Below, piece after piece: positions 1 to 7,869 of a stretch of 10,983 nucleotides of DNA. Both the position numbers and the translations under genes were made by a program. Location of the stretch: NCBI GenBank assembly GCA_030043175.1, contig JASHYD010001286.1:1-10983 (forward strand), in the 5' to 3' direction. The notes under the pieces are model-generated. The model was not told where the DNA came from, ran no database searches, and saw only the letters and a list, made by a program, of their open reading frames with translations. The first letter of the stretch is position 1. Each line of letters begins with the position of its first letter. This DNA is from Xanthobacteraceae bacterium. Its GTDB lineage: Bacteria; Pseudomonadota; Alphaproteobacteria; Rhizobiales; Xanthobacteraceae.

Positions 1-179
1 GCGCACGTTTAGGAAAGCGGACCAGGATTGTCCCACTACCGCGGCGGTGGGTGCGTCGGGAGCGTAGATCGGGGTCTCTCGCGCCGACCGGGAGCGCTTG
101 GCGGAGGTAAGGGATAGACTCGCGACCGAAATACCTGGCTTGTGCGCTCGCCGCAGGCGTGATTGCAACCGTGCCGGCC

Positions 180-208
180 GTGACAGTACTCATAAAAAGA
201 GCTAAGCT
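180..208 (+). promoter_or_regulatory. Weak sigma-70-like promoter candidate upstream of xfp
   Basis: GTGACA at 180-185 matches the TTGACA consensus at 5 of 6 positions. After a 17-base spacer comes TAAGCT at 203-208, which matches TATAAT at only 3 of 6, including both leading bases and the final T. The surrounding stretch is AT-rich for this window (CATAAAAAG). If real, it would leave a leader of about 290 bases before the phosphoketolase ATG. It is a guess from spacing and composition only, and a chance match in 500 bases is quite possible. Confidence 0.2.
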
Positions 209-251
209 TCTAGCAATCCTGTTCCCCCCCGCGCCAATTAACCTTTGGGCA

Positions 252-265
252 TGAAACAGGTTTCA
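252..265. repeat. Perfect 6-bp inverted repeat, possible operator
   Basis: TGAAAC, a two-base AG spacer and GTTTCA form a symmetric 14-base site between the promoter candidate and the phosphoketolase start. Compact dyads like this are typical of dimeric repressor sites, but I do not recognise the regulator. It does not match the FNR/FixK consensus (TTGAT-N4-ATCAA). It could be chance. Confidence 0.3.
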
Positions 266-310
266 CGCGCACTGTATCCTCGATCCCGGGAGAGCGCGCG
301 CCATCACATC

Positions 311-346
311 CCTCGCGGCGGCCCGCTTGCCGGGCAGCGGGAGAGG
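311..346. repeat. REP-like palindrome (degenerate)
   Basis: CCCGCT (322-327) pairs with AGCGGG (336-341), flanked by outer CCTC (311-314) and GAGG (343-346). An alternative inner stem pairs GCCCG (321-325) with CGGGC (331-335). The CCTC...CCCGCTTGC...GGGAGAGG pattern resembles the short intergenic palindromes scattered in Rhizobiales genomes. A related hairpin lies at 8423-8444. Family assignment is from memory of the pattern, not from a search. Confidence 0.4.
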
Positions 347-504
347 CGATGGTCGTGCCAAATAAGGTTGCCCTGCGTACCCGGGAAGCCTAGAGGTGGG
401 CGAACGGGTGGGGCGGGAGCCGAGCCGCACGTCGGCGCCGGTGCGGAACGATGCGTGGCAGGTGAGGTTATCCCGACGCAGCTGACAGGTCACAAGAGCG
501 TCCC

Positions 505-2919
505 ATGCAGGAAATAGCCGTCGAAGGCGGACCGGTGCACGCCCTCGATGGTGAAGAGATACGTCGCCTTGATGCTTACTGGCGGGCGGCAAACTACCTT
601 TCAGTCGGCCAAATCTATCTGATGGATAACCCGTTGCTCAGGGAACCGCTGAGACCCGAGCACATTAAGCCGCGTCTGTTAGGACATTGGGGCACCACAC
701 CCGGTCTCAACTTTGTGTACGCGCATCTCAACCGCGTGATCAAGGCGCGCGACCTCAACGTTATCTTTATCTGCGGTCCCGGCCACGGCGGCCCGGCAAT
801 GGTGGCCAATACCTACCTCGAAGGAACCTACACCGAGATCTATCCCAAAATCAGTCAGGATGCGCGCGGCCTGTGCCGGCTGTTCCGCCAATTCTCATTT
901 CCGGGCGGAATACCGAGCCATGCGGCGCCCGAGACCCCGGGCTCGATCCATGAAGGCGGCGAACTTGGGTATTCCCTCGCGCACGCTTTCGGAGCTGCGT
1001 GCGACAACCCGGATCTGATCGTCGCGTGCGTGGTCGGCGACGGCGAAGCCGAAACGGGACCGCTCGCGGCCTCCTGGCGCTGCAATGCTTTTCTGAATCC
1101 AGCGTCGGATGGGGCGGTCCTGCCCATCCTTCATCTCAACGGTTACAAGATCGCCAATCCGACAATTCTGGGCAGGTTGCCCGACAGTGACGTCATCGAT
1201 TTCTTTCGCGCTTTGGGCTACGAGCCGTTGGTGGTGGCAGGTTCGGAACCCGAACTGATGCATCGATCGATGGCTAGGGCCCTTGACGTTGCGATCGATC
1301 ACCTGTGGGCCATTCAACAGCACGCGCGGGACAATGGCGGTAACGACACCGAGTCCCAATTGCCGTCGCAAGTGCCGCGATGGCCCATGATCGTTCTGCG
1401 CACTCCCAAAGGATGGACCGGTCCGAAAGAGGTCGATGGCAAGAAGGTCGAAGGGTTTTGGCGCGCGCATCAGGTTCCGCTTGAGGCGGTGCGCCAAAAT
1501 CCCGAACACCTGCGCATGCTCGAGGACTGGATGCGCCGCTACCGTCCGCAAGAGCTGTTTGATGAAGCCGGACGCCTTGCAATCGAGATTGCCGAAACGA
1601 CGCCGAGCGGGAGCCGCCGCATGGGCGCGAATCCCCACGCGAACGGCGGCCTCGTCAGACGCGAGCTTCGGCTCCCGGATTTCCGATGCCATGCGGTCAA
1701 GGTGGCAAGCCCGGGGGCGTCCAAAGCGGAGTCGACGCGCATTGCCGGCAGGCTGCTGCGTGACGTCGCGCGGCTCAACGCCAACACCCGCAACTTTCGC
1801 CTGCTAGGCCCCGACGAGACATCGTCCAATCGGCTGGACGCAATATTCGAGGCCACCGATCGCGTCTGGATGGAGCGGCTCGAGCCCTATGACGTTCATC
1901 TCTCGCGCCACGGCCGGGTCATCGAGGTGCTGAGCGAGCATATCTGCCAAGGCTGGCTTGAAGGATATCTTTTGACCGGAAGGCACGGCCTGTTCTCGTG
2001 CTATGAAGCTTTCATTCACATCGTCGATTCGATGTTCAACCAGCACGCCAAGTGGCTGAAGGTCGCCCGCACCCTTGGGTGGCGTCGGCCGATTTCGTCG
2101 CTGAACTATCTTCTCACATCGCACGTGTGGCGCCAGGACCACAACGGTTTCAGTCACCAGGATCCGGGGTTTATTGATCTCGTGGTCAACAAGAAAGCAG
2201 ATATCGTGCGGGTTTATCTCCCGCCCGATGCGAATTGCCTTCTATGGGTGTTGGATCATTGTTTGCGCACCTACGACCGCATCAACGTAATCGTCGCCGG
2301 CAAGCATGCCGAGCCGCAGTGGCTGGCCATGGACGATGCCGCCAAGCATTGCGAGGCGGGGATCGGAATTTGGGAGTGGGCCTCAAACGATCGCTACGGC
2401 AAAGAGCCGGACGTGGTCATGGCCTGCGCTGGCGACGTCCCCACGCTGGAAACGGTTGCTGCGGTCGCCCTGTTGCGCAAGGAGCTGCCAGACCTGACAA
2501 TCCGCTTGGTCAATGTCGTCGACCTTATGACTTTGCAGTCGAAGGATGCCCATCCCCACGGCATCAGCGATGCCGATTTCGATAGCCTTTTCACGCTGGA
2601 TCGGCCGGTAATCTTCGCCTATCACGGCTATCCCTATCTGATCCACCGGCTGACTTACAATCGCAGGAACCATGACAACATCCATGTCCGCGGGTTCATT
2701 GAGGAAGGGACTACGACGACCCCGTTCGACATGGCGGTGCTCAATAGGCTCGACCGCTTTCATCTGGCGATGGACGTCATAGAACGCGTGCCGCACCTTG
2801 CGGCACGGGCTGCGCACACAAAGCAACGCTTTCGCAATAAGCTGATCGAGCACCGACAGTATGTCGGTGAACACGGCGAGGATATGCCGGAAATCCAGAA
2901 CTGGAGTTGGCCATTATAA
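505..2919 (+). CDS. xfp: Xylulose-5-phosphate/fructose-6-phosphate phosphoketolase
   Basis: This thiamine-diphosphate enzyme cleaves xylulose-5-P or fructose-6-P with phosphate, giving acetyl-phosphate plus glyceraldehyde-3-P or erythrose-4-P in the cytosol. The 804 residues match the usual family length of about 790-825. In order: an N-terminal ThDP domain with GHWGTTPG (His61), GPGHGGPA (His94), [22 protein letters not shown] (positions 137-158) and the ThDP-Mg motif GDGEAETG (178-185) completed by [18 protein letters not shown] (His322); a middle domain with [12 protein letters not shown] (Glu478) and [15 protein letters not shown] (His551); and a C-terminal domain with GDVPTLET and [17 protein letters not shown]. 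These correspond to the catalytic and substrate-binding residues known from Bifidobacterium phosphoketolases. The start is the ATG at 505; its Shine-Dalgarno sequence is weak. It converges on the HAD/ackA block, and acetate kinase is the natural next enzyme. Whether it prefers xylulose-5-P or accepts both substrates cannot be read from sequence. No frameshift or missing motif is seen. Confidence 0.97.
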   Translation: MQEIAVEGGPVHALDGEEIRRLDAYWRAANYLSVGQIYLMDNPLLREPLRPEHIKPRLLGHWGTTPGLNFVYAHLNRVIKARDLNVIFICGPGHGGPAMVANTYLEGTYTEIYPKISQDARGLCRLFRQFSFPGGIPSHAAPETPGSIHEGGELGYSLAHAFGAACDNPDLIVACVVGDGEAETGPLAASWRCNAFLNPASDGAVLPILHLNGYKIANPTILGRLPDSDVIDFFRALGYEPLVVAGSEPELMHRSMARALDVAIDHLWAIQQHARDNGGNDTESQLPSQVPRWPMIVLRTPKGWTGPKEVDGKKVEGFWRAHQVPLEAVRQNPEHLRMLEDWMRRYRPQELFDEAGRLAIEIAETTPSGSRRMGANPHANGGLVRRELRLPDFRCHAVKVASPGASKAESTRIAGRLLRDVARLNANTRNFRLLGPDETSSNRLDAIFEATDRVWMERLEPYDVHLSRHGRVIEVLSEHICQGWLEGYLLTGRHGLFSCYEAFIHIVDSMFNQHAKWLKVARTLGWRRPISSLNYLLTSHVWRQDHNGFSHQDPGFIDLVVNKKADIVRVYLPPDANCLLWVLDHCLRTYDRINVIVAGKHAEPQWLAMDDAAKHCEAGIGIWEWASNDRYGKEPDVVMACAGDVPTLETVAAVALLRKELPDLTIRLVNVVDLMTLQSKDAHPHGISDADFDSLFTLDRPVIFAYHGYPYLIHRLTYNRRNHDNIHVRGFIEEGTTTTPFDMAVLNRLDRFHLAMDVIERVPHLAARAAHTKQRFRNKLIEHRQYVGEHGEDMPEIQNWSWPL

Positions 2920-2963
2920 GATGGATTGAGCGATCGGATAGCAAACCCGCCAAACCATTATGT

Positions 2964-2999
2964 GCCGCACCTCGCTGGCGCTCAGCCCCATCCTGCGGC
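2964..2999. terminator. Possible bidirectional terminator hairpin between convergent genes
   Basis: GCCGCA (2964-2969) pairs with TGCGGC (2994-2999), and inside the loop GCTG (2974-2977) can pair with CAGC (2983-2986). It lies in the 86-base gap between the phosphoketolase stop and the convergent HAD phosphatase stop, where a shared terminator would be expected. There is no clear T tract, so an intrinsic terminator is only tentative. Confidence 0.25.
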
Positions 3000-3005
3000 C
3001 TTGTT

Positions 3006-3815
3006 TCAGACACCGCCCCCAATCACATATTGCTCGATCGCCCGGGCGAAGCCGTCTTCGGTATTGGCCGCGGTGGTATGGGTCGCAAGCGCTTTCACCT
3101 CGTCGCTGGCGTTGCCCATCGCGATCGACATCCCGGCTTTGCGGAACATCGCGAGATCATTATCCCCATCGCCGAGAACCGCGATGGCGTGCGGGGGAAC
3201 GGCCAGTCGCTTCGAGAGCGATTCCAAAAAGGTTCCCTTATCGCGCCCGGGCGCCGTGATGTCGAGATAGTAAGGTTGAGAACGGGCAACGAAGGCTTGA
3301 TCACCCAGCGCGTTGCGCATCACGGTTTGGCATTCTGCGAGCCTTGCGAAATCCGGACTCGACCCCACGATCTTGAAAGCATGCGCGAAATGAGGACTGA
3401 AATCCGGCACGACCAGGGGGTCGGCCCGAATTGTCCGTCTCTCGTTCGGGATGTAGTGGCCGCCGGGGTCACGGATCAGCCAGCCACTGGCGGTGAAGAG
3501 CCAGATGTCAACTCCGAACGCCGCGAGCACGTCGGCGCTTCGCCGCGCGGCCGGTGCCGGCACGAGATGCTGCTCAATGACCGCAAGGTCCGGGTAGACG
3601 ACAGCGCCACCACTGAAGGCGCCCATTGGCAGCTGAAGGGACAGCGGTTCTACCAGCATCCGCAAGCCCATGGGCGGTCGGCTGCTGACGACCGTGAGGC
3701 CGATTCCGTTCTCGTAAAGCAGCTGCGCAGCGCGTGCGCTCGCCTGAGTGATTTGCTTGTCCGGCGTAACCAGCGTGCCGTCGACATCGGAGATGACAAG
3801 CGAGATCGCAGTCAC
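3006..3815 (-). CDS. Cof-type HAD-superfamily sugar phosphatase
   Basis: This is a haloacid-dehalogenase-superfamily phosphatase of the Cof/YidA (IIB cap) type, which typically hydrolyses small phosphorylated metabolites such as sugar phosphates in the cytosol. All four HAD motifs are present in 269 residues: motif I DVDGTL with nucleophile Asp10 and Asp12; motif II Ser44 in VVSSRP; motif III Lys193 in GRDKGTFLE; motif IV GDGDNDLAMF (215-224). A Cof-type tail follows (MGNASDEVKALATHTT then NTEDGFARAI). The IIB cap occupies roughly residues 80-185. The start is a GTG at 3815, preceded by AGGG with 7-base spacing; the next residues run straight into motif I, so the N terminus is complete. It lies 155 bases downstream of ackA on the same strand and converges on xfp, so a role in sugar- or acyl-phosphate balance of the phosphoketolase route is plausible. 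The substrate is not predictable from this family. Confidence 0.9.
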   Translation of the reverse strand: MTAISLVISDVDGTLVTPDKQITQASARAAQLLYENGIGLTVVSSRPPMGLRMLVEPLSLQLPMGAFSGGAVVYPDLAVIEQHLVPAPAARRSADVLAAFGVDIWLFTASGWLIRDPGGHYIPNERRTIRADPLVVPDFSPHFAHAFKIVGSSPDFARLAECQTVMRNALGDQAFVARSQPYYLDITAPGRDKGTFLESLSKRLAVPPHAIAVLGDGDNDLAMFRKAGMSIAMGNASDEVKALATHTTAANTEDGFARAIEQYVIGGGV

Positions 3816-3970
3816 GGCTCAACCCTATGCTGAGAGCGCAGTTGCATCGCCCTCGCACCCGATAATAGCCCGGATTGAGCGAAAGCCGAAATGCGCGATC
3901 GCCTTGCGGGATAGGATCGTAGCCGGATTGAGCGAATCTCCGCGCCGACCGGCCCGTGCGGCGCAAAACG
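3816..3970. repeat. ackA-HAD gap with two copies of a GGATTGAGCGA repeat
   Basis: TAGCCCGGATTGAGCGAA at 3866-3883 and TAGCCGGATTGAGCGAA at 3920-3936 are near-identical direct copies differing by one C. A third core copy, GGATTGAGCGA, lies at 2923-2933 just after the phosphoketolase stop. The sequence resembles a half-element of the TAGCCCGGAT(T)GAGCGAAGC palindromes common between genes in Bradyrhizobium-like genomes; the complementary half is degenerate here. No gene is seen in this gap. The repeats separate two same-strand genes that would otherwise look like an operon. Confidence 0.6.
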
Positions 3971-5179
3971 TCAACGAGTCCCGATAACTCTTGTTCCGGC
4001 AGTCTCTTCGACCAACCGGTGCGTGTGGCGCGCGACCATCAGGTTCTCATTGGTCGGCACCACCCACGCCGATACGGTCGAGTCTCGCCGCGAGATGAGT
4101 GGACCGCCTCGCGCATTGGCTTCATCGTCCAGCGCCAATCCGATCCAGCCGGCGTGGCGGCAAACCTGCGCACGGATCTCCGCCGCATTCTCACCAATGC
4201 CTCCGGTGAACACGACGGCGTCAAGGCCGCCAAGCGCTGCAACGAGCGAACCCAACTCGCGGCCGATTCGATAGATGAACAGCGCGACCGCCTCCCGCGC
4301 AGCAGGCGCGTTGCTCGCCAACAGCGTGCGCATGTCGCTCGAGAGGCCCGAAACCCCCAGCAAGCCGGAACGTTCGTAGATGAGGTGCTCGACGGTCTTC
4401 GCATCCATCCGCTCATGCGCAAGCAGGTACAGGATCACGCCAGGGTCGAGAGCGCCCGTCCGCGTGCCCATTGGCAGACCGTCGACCGGCGTGAATCCCA
4501 TGGTGGTTGCGACGCTACGGCCGTTTTCGATGGCACACATGCTGGCGCCGTTGCCGAGATGGGCAACCACGATTTTTCCATTGGCGCATTGCGGCGCCAC
4601 GTCGGGAAGCTTTGAGACGATGTATTCATACGATAATCCGTGAAAGCCATAGCGGCAGATGCCTTTGTCGGTGAGTTCGCGTGGCAGCGCGAATTCCCGC
4701 GCAAGCGGCGCTTGGCTTCGATGGAAAGCCGTATCGAAGCAGGCGACCTGCGGCACCTGAGGGGCCACCGCCGCGACTGCACGGATCGCAGCGATGTGAT
4801 GCGGCTGGTGCAGCGGGGCAAGCGGGACCAACTCCTCAAGGCGGGTCATCACCTGCGCGTCAATCACGACCGGGTCCGAATACGCCATTCCGCCATGCAC
4901 GATGCGGTGGCCGACGCCGCCAACTCCCGCCGCGCTACCGATGTGTTTCGTAAACCACTCGTGAATTGCCGCAATGGCGGCGCGGTGATCGTTGCCGGCG
5001 ACGGTCGCGTCCGCGACACCGCGGCCTTGTGCATCCGCGATCTCCAGCCGGGGAGATGTCCCGATGCCTTCGACCTGCCCCTGCAACTGGGCTCTCAGAG
5101 ACCGGTCAGCAGCAGTTTCAAACACTGAAAATTTGAGGCTGGACGACCCGGCATTGATGACGAGAATCGGCTCGCGCAT
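3971..5179 (-). CDS. ackA: Acetate kinase
   Basis: Acetate kinase interconverts acetyl-phosphate plus ADP and acetate plus ATP in the cytosol. The 402-residue protein starts with REPILVINAGSSSLKFSVFE. Every residue known to matter in the Methanosarcina enzyme has a counterpart: Asn9, Arg92 (GHRIVHGG), His124 (PLHQPH), catalytic Asp149 (CFDTAFH), His180 (YGFHGLS), Arg240 (MGTRTGALDPG) and Glu378 (TNENLMV). HLGNGAS (207-213) and FTGGIGENA (324-332) form the nucleotide-binding loops. I chose the ATG at 5179. The frame is open up to a GTG at 5251, but that extension would be Trp/Ser/Pro-rich, unrelated to the family, and would begin inside a palindromic repeat. A GGAG lies 13 bases upstream, rather far for a Shine-Dalgarno. 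No phosphotransacetylase is present, so the likely acetyl-phosphate source in this cluster is the nearby phosphoketolase. Lon lies upstream on the same strand with a 223-base gap. Confidence 0.96.
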   Translation of the reverse strand: MREPILVINAGSSSLKFSVFETAADRSLRAQLQGQVEGIGTSPRLEIADAQGRGVADATVAGNDHRAAIAAIHEWFTKHIGSAAGVGGVGHRIVHGGMAYSDPVVIDAQVMTRLEELVPLAPLHQPHHIAAIRAVAAVAPQVPQVACFDTAFHRSQAPLAREFALPRELTDKGICRYGFHGLSYEYIVSKLPDVAPQCANGKIVVAHLGNGASMCAIENGRSVATTMGFTPVDGLPMGTRTGALDPGVILYLLAHERMDAKTVEHLIYERSGLLGVSGLSSDMRTLLASNAPAAREAVALFIYRIGRELGSLVAALGGLDAVVFTGGIGENAAEIRAQVCRHAGWIGLALDDEANARGGPLISRRDSTVSAWVVPTNENLMVARHTHRLVEETAGTRVIGTR

Positions 5180-5249
5180 CGGCTTGGACCAACTCCATGA
5201 GCGTGGGGTGGGCCAGACCGCCGGCCCGGTTGAGCCACCAAGCACGGAC

Positions 5250-5381
5250 ACCTCGTCCTGAGGCGGTCACGTTCCTGGCGCGACCGTCCTGAAGGTTCCT
5301 CGAAGCAAGGATGGCCACGAGGCACGATCTTGCCTGCGGGGGTTCTTCGAGAGGCGGGTTCGCGGCTCCTCAGGACGAGGT
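5250..5381. repeat. 132-bp palindromic intergenic element with 14-bp terminal inverted repeats
   Basis: ACCTCGTCCTGAGG at 5250-5263 is the exact reverse complement of CCTCAGGACGAGGT at 5368-5381, with 104 bases between them. The interior contains further partial dyads: CGGTC/GACCG around 5264-5285, and AGGCA/TGCCT at 5320-5324 and 5331-5335. Reading 5381 to 5341 on the minus strand gives ACCTCGTCCTGAGGAGCCGC followed by a CTCTCGAAG block. This is the layout I associate with the abundant CCTCATCCTGAGGAGC...TCTCGAAGGATGAGG repeats of Bradyrhizobium and relatives. It sits between lon and ackA and may affect transcript stability or termination. The remainder of the gap, 5180-5249 and 5382-5402, holds nothing I can identify. 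Confidence 0.7.
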
Positions 5382-5402
5382 TTATAGATGGATGAGATGG
5401 GC

Positions 5403-7862
5403 TCACGCCGCAGGCCCCGCAAGCGGCGGCACAGCGCTCTCGGGGCGCTCGGCGCTGTGCGGCACAGCCGGATCGAGCGCGGCGGCAACGGCTTGTTCGA
5501 CGCGCTCCAACCAGATGAATTCGATCTGTTTGCGGACTTCTTCCGGAATATCGTCGAAATCCTTGCGATTGCGCGCCGGCAGCATGACCCGCTGAATGCC
5601 GGCGCCATGCGCCGCCACGACCTTCTCTTTGATGCCGCCGACCGGGAGCACCAGCCCGCGCAGGCTAACCTCGCCCGTCATGGCGGTATCGCTGCGCACC
5701 GTCCGCTCGGTCATCAGCGAGACCAGAGCCATGAAGATGGCGACGCCGGCGCTGGGACCGTCCTTCGGCGTCGCGCCGGCCGGTACATGGATATGGATGT
5801 CGGTGTGCTCGAAGCGTGCGCCGTCGATGCCGAATGTTGCGGCGCCGTTCTTGACGATGCTCAGCGCGGCCTGCGCGCTTTCCTTCATCACGTCGCCGAG
5901 CTGGCCGGTCAGGATGAGTCTCCCGCTGCCCGGAACGCGGGTGGCCTCGATGAAGAGAATATCGCCGCCGACTGGCGTCCAGGCGAGTCCGGTGGCAACG
6001 CCCGGCACGCTGGTGCGCATTGCAAGCTCGCTCTCGAAGGGCGGCGCTCCCAGGATGGCGACGAGATCGTCGCGATCGATGCGGATCGGGCCGCGCTCGC
6101 CCTCCGCGACCCGCACCGCCGCGTGACGGAGCGCCTTTCCGATCTCCCGCTCGAGGTTGCGTACACCGGCTTCCCGCGTATAGTGCACAATGATCTCGTC
6201 GATCGCCGCGTCGGTGATATCAACCTCACCCGCCTTCAATCCGTTGGCCTCCATCTGCCGGCGCACCAGATAGCGCCGCGCGATCTCGCGCTTTTCGGTC
6301 ACCGTGTAGCCGGCGAGACCGATGATCTCCATGCGGTCGCGCAGCGGCCCCGGTATGGTGTCGAGCAGGTTGGCGGTTGTGATGAACACCACACGGCTGA
6401 GATCAAATGGGACGCCGAGGTAATTGTCACGGAAGCTATTGTTCTGTTCGGGGTCGAGCACCTCGAGGAGCGCTGCGGAGGGATCGCCTTGGATGCCGTG
6501 GCCGAGCTTGTCGATCTCGTCAAGCATCATCACGCAGTTGCGGGCGCCGGCCTTCCGGATCGCCTGTATGATGTTGCCCGGCAACGCCCCGATATAGGTT
6601 CGCCGGTGGCCGCGAATCTCCGCCTCGTCGTGCACGCCGCCGAGGCTCACGCGCACGAACTTGCGGTTCATCGCCCGCGCAATCGATTGACCAAGCGACG
6701 TTTTGCCCACGCCGGGCGGGCCGACGAAACACAGGATCGGCGCCTTTCCTTGCGGCGCGAGCTTGTGTACCGCGAGGAACTCGACGATCCGCCGCTTGAT
6801 CTTGTCAAGGCCGAAATGGTCCTCATCGAGAATGCGCTGCGCCTGGGCGATGTCGATCGGTTTCTCTTCCGGCAACGTCCACGGTAGCTCGATCAGCCAG
6901 TCCAGGTAGGTCCGCACCATGCCGGCCTCGGCCGCTGCTTCGGGCATGCGCTGGAAGCGCCGCAGCTCCTTGCGGGCCTGGTCTTCGACCTCTTTCGGCA
7001 TGCCGGCCTTAGCGATGGCCTCCGATAGCTCCTTGACTTCCGCAGCGCGGCCTTCCTCGCCCTCGCCGAGCTGGCGCTGGATAGCCGCCATCTGCTCTCG
7101 CAGCAGCACTTCGCGCTGGCGCTCGTCGAGCGCCGCCTTGGTTTGCTTGCCGATCTCGGCCGAAAGCCGCAGCACCTCAATGCGCTGCGCAAGGAAGCGC
7201 GAGACCTTCTCCATGCGGGCGAGAACGTCGATGGTCTCAAGGATCTCCTGCTTTTCTTCCGGCTTCATGTCCATGTAGCCGGCGGCGAGATCGGCGAGCG
7301 CCGCCGGCGACGTCACCGACCTGATCGCCGCCAGAAGCTCCGGTGGCGCCTGCGGCAGGAGTTCAATGGCCTCCGCGGCCTGGTTTTGCAGATGCAGGAA
7401 ACGTGCTTCGATTTCCGGGCTTGAAGGATTGGGCTCCGGGATGCGCATGACGCGCGCCACCAGGAACGGCCAGCCGTCGAGGAATTCGATCGCCTGAAAG
7501 CGCTGGTCGCCTTGGCAGATGAGATGGTGTCCACCATCCGGCGCCGTGATGTAACGCACAACATTGGCAATCGTGCCCATGCGGTGCATATCGAGAGGGC
7601 CGGGGTCCTCTGTGGCCGGGTTACGTTGCATCAGGAGGCCGATCGGGCGCTGCTCGCGCATGGCCTGCTGTGCGGCGGCAATCGAACGGGCGCGGCCGAC
7701 CGATACCGGCATGACAATACCGGGAAACAATACGAAACTTCGCACCGGAAGGATGACGAGCCCATCCGGCGGCAGCGGCAAGGTGCCGGCTGACTTATCG
7801 GAATCGGCAGGGCTTTGAGGAGGCGCGCTCTGACGAGGGCGCGATTCGAAGGCTTGGGTCAT
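5403..7862 (-). CDS. lon: ATP-dependent protease Lon (LonA type)
   Basis: Lon is a cytosolic hexameric AAA+ serine protease that unfolds and degrades damaged and selected regulatory proteins. The 819 residues have the LonA layout: N-terminal substrate-binding domain (about 34-225), charged coiled-coil linker (about 225-320), AAA+ module with Walker A GPPGVGKT (381-388), Walker B VMMLDEID (444-451), sensor TTAN (495-498) and GVRNLEREI (566-574), and a protease domain with Ser704 in PKDGPSAG and Lys747 in GGIKEK. The Ser-Lys spacing of 43 equals that of E. coli Lon. A Pro/Ala-rich tail of about 20 residues follows. The N-terminal 30 residues are Ser/Pro-rich before the family homology begins. 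The ATG at 7862 lies only 7 bases after the hsp20 stop, so the two are co-transcribed. The partnership with a small heat-shock protein, rather than clpX, suggests an accessory stress-induced Lon copy. I cannot check for a second lon. Confidence 0.97.
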   Translation of the reverse strand: MTQAFESRPRQSAPPQSPADSDKSAGTLPLPPDGLVILPVRSFVLFPGIVMPVSVGRARSIAAAQQAMREQRPIGLLMQRNPATEDPGPLDMHRMGTIANVVRYITAPDGGHHLICQGDQRFQAIEFLDGWPFLVARVMRIPEPNPSSPEIEARFLHLQNQAAEAIELLPQAPPELLAAIRSVTSPAALADLAAGYMDMKPEEKQEILETIDVLARMEKVSRFLAQRIEVLRLSAEIGKQTKAALDERQREVLLREQMAAIQRQLGEGEEGRAAEVKELSEAIAKAGMPKEVEDQARKELRRFQRMPEAAAEAGMVRTYLDWLIELPWTLPEEKPIDIAQAQRILDEDHFGLDKIKRRIVEFLAVHKLAPQGKAPILCFVGPPGVGKTSLGQSIARAMNRKFVRVSLGGVHDEAEIRGHRRTYIGALPGNIIQAIRKAGARNCVMMLDEIDKLGHGIQGDPSAALLEVLDPEQNNSFRDNYLGVPFDLSRVVFITTANLLDTIPGPLRDRMEIIGLAGYTVTEKREIARRYLVRRQMEANGLKAGEVDITDAAIDEIIVHYTREAGVRNLEREIGKALRHAAVRVAEGERGPIRIDRDDLVAILGAPPFESELAMRTSVPGVATGLAWTPVGGDILFIEATRVPGSGRLILTGQLGDVMKESAQAALSIVKNGAATFGIDGARFEHTDIHIHVPAGATPKDGPSAGVAIFMALVSLMTERTVRSDTAMTGEVSLRGLVLPVGGIKEKVVAAHGAGIQRVMLPARNRKDFDDIPEEVRKQIEFIWLERVEQAVAAALDPAVPHSAERPESAVPPLAGPAA

Positions 7863-7869
7863 GTGTGAT

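Larger units (their letters stand above)
1..504. other. Upstream region without a convincing gene
   Basis: I see no credible coding sequence in this 504-base stretch. The open frames overlapping it on both strands (for example 245-517 plus, 263-592 minus) are rich in Arg, Gly and Pro, show no recognisable domain, and one runs antisense into the phosphoketolase start. No tRNA or rRNA pattern is visible. The stretch holds a 7-base C run near 224-230, an inverted repeat at 252-265, a REP-like palindrome at 311-346 and a weak sigma-70-like promoter candidate at 180-208. It probably carries the phosphoketolase promoter and a long leader, but I cannot place the transcription start. Confidence 0.6.

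Noticed and set aside
1..504. tRNA, small RNA or CRISPR array in the upstream region
   Set aside because: No cloverleaf signature, regularly spaced repeats or clear terminator-ended small RNA could be seen. The palindromes present fit dispersed intergenic repeats.
895..1692. Minus-strand open frame of 265 codons
   Set aside because: It is fully antisense to phosphoketolase and has no recognisable motif, so it is a shadow of codon bias.
2907..3833. Plus-strand open frame of 308 codons
   Set aside because: It is antisense to the HAD phosphatase, which carries all four catalytic motifs. The plus-strand product is low-complexity in Arg and lacks a domain.
5180..5251. N-terminal extension of acetate kinase from a GTG at 5251
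   Set aside because: The 24 extra residues are unlike any acetate kinase start and begin in the palindromic repeat. The ATG at 5179 gives the normal family N terminus.
5388..6887. Plus-strand open frame of 499 codons
   Set aside because: It lies antisense to the lon protease and AAA+ coding region, whose minus-strand product has every family motif. Long antisense frames are expected in GC-rich genes, and the translation is Arg/His/Ala/Asp-rich with no domain.
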